From positions 1 to 22,460 of the forward strand of contig MSJH02000244.1 in assembly GCA_001931875.2 (NCBI GenBank): a stretch of DNA of 22,460 nucleotides, in the 5' to 3' direction. The notes under the pieces are model-generated. The model was given only the letters and a program-made list of their open reading frames with translations, did no database searches and was not told the DNA's origin. Shown here piece by piece: positions 20,322 to 22,460 of this stretch. Source of the DNA: Byssochlamys sp. IMV 00236. Its lineage: Eukaryota > Ascomycota > Eurotiomycetes > Eurotiales > Thermoascaceae. Within the stretch, counting starts at the first letter, position 1, and each line of letters begins with the position of its first letter. Position numbers and translations under genes: made by a program.

Positions 20322-21968
20322 ATGGACACTATTACTGCCCTCTCGGAACAAGCAATAAAAGAAAGATGCCAGTTCTTCATATATCAAACCTTCGAGTCAA
20401 GATTAAAGCGAGAAATGGTAAAACTATACAAAAAATACCCAAAAAAAGAAAGCCCCAACAGAAAAAGTACTTTTAAAGGACTTGGAGGAAAGGGAAATAA
20501 CAAAAAATAGTTTGCTCAATGTATACAAAGACGCATCAGATTTATGGAATCAAGCAAATGATTTATTAGAAGGTAACGAAACAAAAATACTGAATTGTAT
20601 AAGCACTTATGCCTTTTATTTCAGACGACACAAGTCCAAGCATAATCATTACTCGCTTGCAATTATCTGGTGTTTGCACAAAGCTGTACATTCCCGTGAT
20701 ATTACCATAGCGTAAATATGTGAAAGAAGATAAGAAAAGAATGTATGATCAACTTTTTGTCGATCAAAAGCTTCAAACACAAAAGAAGGAAGTAAACACA
20801 GAACAACAACAACAACAATAACAACATACAAAACGTATAAAAATGGTCACCACGCCTCTTCAGGCTATTCTCAAAGATGGTAACGAAAGTGTATTAAATA
20901 TTTTAAGAAAAGGAGAGGATTGCATCTAGTGTCTTACTAGACATCTCTGTCGTCATGGAACTCATAGTGGAGGATTATTTACAGAGGTAACACTATTAGG
21001 ATTATAGCAAAGGCGGGTCAATACTGATATGTTCTTATTTTATTTTAGTGGGGAAAATATATTAGACATTAATCGAATAATACCGAAGGAAGCGCAGAGA
21101 GAAGAAATTAATCTTATCCTAAACGTCCCTAAGCCAGCATTAAAAAAGATTTATTATTATTACGGAAAATTAGACCAGTAAAGGAACGAAGAGAGTACGA
21201 ATTCCTTTCACACCAACACTTGTCATTTGTTTTCAGCCATTTCTTTGGTAAAGGATCAAGAACTTCTTCAAGCGAAGAAAGCATCTGGCTTGGTAAAGTG
21301 GAGTCACTGGATATAGTGCTCACAGAATGTTCACCACAGATGAGGTCATTGATTGAACCTCTTCTGAAAACTTTTGCTACTAATATTGCAACGATGTACT
21401 CGGGTGAACGAGTGTCCCGCTTACTAGAGAAGACTTTGTTAGTCCTGTTACGATTACATCTGGCTGCCACAAGGAAAAAAAAAAATTTCTGACAAAAGAC
21501 GTAGGTAAGCAAACTGATTTTGTTTACTAAACATCCTCTAATGTACTTGTGATAGCTTTCGTAATCTTAATGAAAAAGCTAAGAAAAAGCTGAGAAAAAG
21601 CAAGTTAACCGTGCTTCTTATTCAAGGAAGATTATTAACTGTCATTTCAACTACTGAATACCGATAATCAAAATTGTGCTGTATCTGCGACGAACCAGTC
21701 GTTCATCCAAAGAAGAACAATGGAAAGGTCAATCTTGGTGCAGTCTTGTATGTCAATTCTGACTGCATTGGTCGTCAAAATTCATATGCTATAAAAAGCC
21801 GAGACCAGTGCAGCAGTGAATATTCTTAAAATTGGATTGTGCAAACTGATCACAAATGACGACCACCCTTCGTTTTCGTGGCAAATGAAGAAAGAAGATG
21901 CTTTAAACAAATTACTTCATGGTTCGACACAATTTGCAAAGTTGATGTCGGACTTTCTCTCAATGTAG
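20322..21968 (+). pseudogene. Broken gene with TnpB/Fanzor-like C-terminus
   Basis: Decayed multi-exon gene. The tail is diagnostic: TTEYR-stop-SKLCCICDEPVVHP (21650-21715), then about 30 residues later SRD (21797-21805) and, one base out of frame, SAAVNILKIGL (21807-21839). Together these match the zinc ribbon (TSKxCxxC) and RuvC-III (RDxxAAxNI) of TnpB/Fanzor nucleases. Upstream pieces in linked frames read MDTITALSEQAIKERCQFF, DLEEREITKNSLLNVYKDA, SPSIIITRLQLSGVCTKL, TTPLQAILKDGNESVLNILR, DISVVMELIVEDYLQ and ENILDINRIIPKEAQ. Plausible introns: about 20575-20623, 20986-21048 and 21503-21550. Lesions: frameshifts near 20478, 20925, 21480 (poly-A) and 21806, and stops at 20708, 20819 and 21665. 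I could not place RuvC-I or RuvC-II. The nuclease call rests on the C-terminal 100 residues; the N-terminal part is unrecognised and could belong to another element. Confidence 0.5.
20803..20826 (+). repeat. (CAA)n repeat
   Basis: Short run of CAA triplets, with one TAA interruption, inside the broken plus-strand gene. In frame it would give a Gln tract; the TAA is one base from a Gln codon. Confidence 0.7.
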
Positions 21969-22041
21969 AGAATGGGTCTCGGATGCCTTTTTGGCCGATC
22001 TATTGGCAACGACAACGGATGCATTTCAACAAAATTGGCCG
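21969..22041. other. Junction between Fanzor-like remnant and right repeat arm
   Basis: About 70 bp after the last stop of the broken gene and before the repeat arm. In IS200/605-type and Fanzor systems the guide RNA is made from this side of the gene, but I see no recognisable structure here that would support an RNA gene. Confidence 0.3.
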
Positions 22042-22071
22042 AATGTTTATGTTTATGTATATATCTTTAGT

Positions 22072-22077
22072 TTTATT
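22072..22077 (-). terminator. Putative polyadenylation signal, inhibitor copy 2
   Basis: AATAAA on the minus strand (TTTATT on the plus strand), 52 bp after the copy 2 stop, matching the position in copy 1. Confidence 0.45.
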
Positions 22078-22128
22078 ATTAACAGACATATTGCCATGGC
22101 AACGGTCTCTTGCCAATGACATTATCAT

Positions 22129-22410
22129 TTAACCAAAACTAACGCCTTTTACTTTCATGTTATCGTCCACATGAACATTAAGTCTGTCTGTCCTATAATC
22201 CATTGTCATTATGCTATTGGCAAAAAGAACTCTGTTTGGCTTTGGTAAATCCTTGGCGCGAACATACTAGGATGCATAAACATCAATAACCTAAAAACAC
22301 TTTTTTTAGACATTTACCTCTCCCTCGGAAAGCGTAGTAGGTGCATCATCTTCGACTATATACTTGCCAACTAATTTTTCATGCCATTTATTTTGTTCAC
22401 TTTCAGACAT
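22129..22410 (-). CDS. I78-family peptidase inhibitor, inverted copy 2
   Basis: Paralogue of the gene at 18567. Exons 22410-22318 and 22266-22129, intron 22267-22317 (51 nt), 76 aa, no disruption. Residues 1-54 differ from copy 1 by a single Ser-to-Asn change; the last part reads MTMDYRTDRLNVHVDDNMK and ends KGVSFG. This is closer to the I78 consensus (VTMDYRxDRLNV, ending VxxG), so copy 2 probably keeps the ancestral inhibitory segment and copy 1 has moved away. It points towards copy 1 (convergent), with the transposon remnants between. The promoter lies outside the window or in its last 50 bp. Confidence 0.82.
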
Positions 22411-22460
22411 GTTTGTGCGTAGTTTATAAAAGAAAAAGGAAAAAGGAAAAAAAGAAACAC

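Larger units (their letters stand above)
22042..22460. repeat. Right arm of the long inverted repeat, carrying inhibitor gene copy 2
   Basis: Reverse complement of 18517-18935, with the arms about 3.1 kb apart. It matches right up to the last base of the window, so the true outer end lies beyond it. Gene structure, intron length (51 nt) and the polyadenylation hexamer are all preserved. Confidence 0.9.

Noticed and set aside
21129..21512. 127-codon minus-strand open frame in the transposon core
   Set aside because: It is the reverse of the broken plus-strand gene, whose pieces make better sense and continue into the zinc ribbon.
18517..22460. Possibility that the inverted inhibitor copy is a palindromic assembly artefact
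   Set aside because: About 30 differences, mostly amino-acid changing and clustered, with both frames intact, argue for two real copies. The window edge still prevents full proof.
1..22460. CRISPR arrays, rRNA or tRNA genes
   Set aside because: I saw no regularly spaced direct repeats and recognised no tRNA cloverleaf or rRNA core. Weak tRNAs cannot be fully excluded by eye.

Overview
The window looks like nuclear DNA of an early-diverging filamentous fungus, most likely a Mucoromycota (Mucorales-type) species. It is AT-rich, with dense genes and many short GT-AG introns (44-65 nt). The proteins are eukaryotic and fungal in type: GYP5-like TBC, GSII glutamine synthetase, FAB1, MAK5 and ATG18. 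The transposon debris is of MULE and TnpB/Fanzor type. The species is inference; the gene models were spliced by hand, and reading frame was checked across every junction.

Layout, left to right: a Rab-GAP of the GYP5/EVI5 type (-, 143-2593); glutamine synthetase (-, 3111-4233); the PI3P 5-kinase FAB1/PIKfyve in ten exons (-, 4726-12056); divergently, a small Dap1/MAPR heme-binding protein (+, 12381-12818) and an EI24/EPG-4 family membrane protein (+, 12921-14008). The latter meets tail-to-tail (19 bp apart) the nucleolar DEAD-box helicase MAK5 (-, 14028-16504). The PROPPIN ATG18 (-, 16616-18207) follows, and divergently a small I78-family peptidase inhibitor (+, 18567-18848).

The right end (18.5-22.46 kb) is different. 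The inhibitor gene recurs in inverted orientation (22129-22410, -) inside an inverted repeat with arms of at least 419 bp that runs to the window edge. The 3.1 kb between the arms holds a 5'-truncated MULE transposase tail with a SWIM-like motif (-) and a multiply broken gene (+). The broken gene's end carries a TnpB/Fanzor-like zinc ribbon and RuvC-III motif. This is the most unusual part of the window.

Functionally, FAB1, ATG18 and EI24 all relate to phosphoinositide/autophagy membrane biology (FAB1 makes PI(3,5)P2; PROPPINs bind PI3P and PI(3,5)P2), and they lie within about 14 kb. The two inhibitor copies have nearly identical leaders, first exons and introns but strongly different C-terminal halves, with almost all changes altering the protein. 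This suggests diversifying selection or partial gene conversion.
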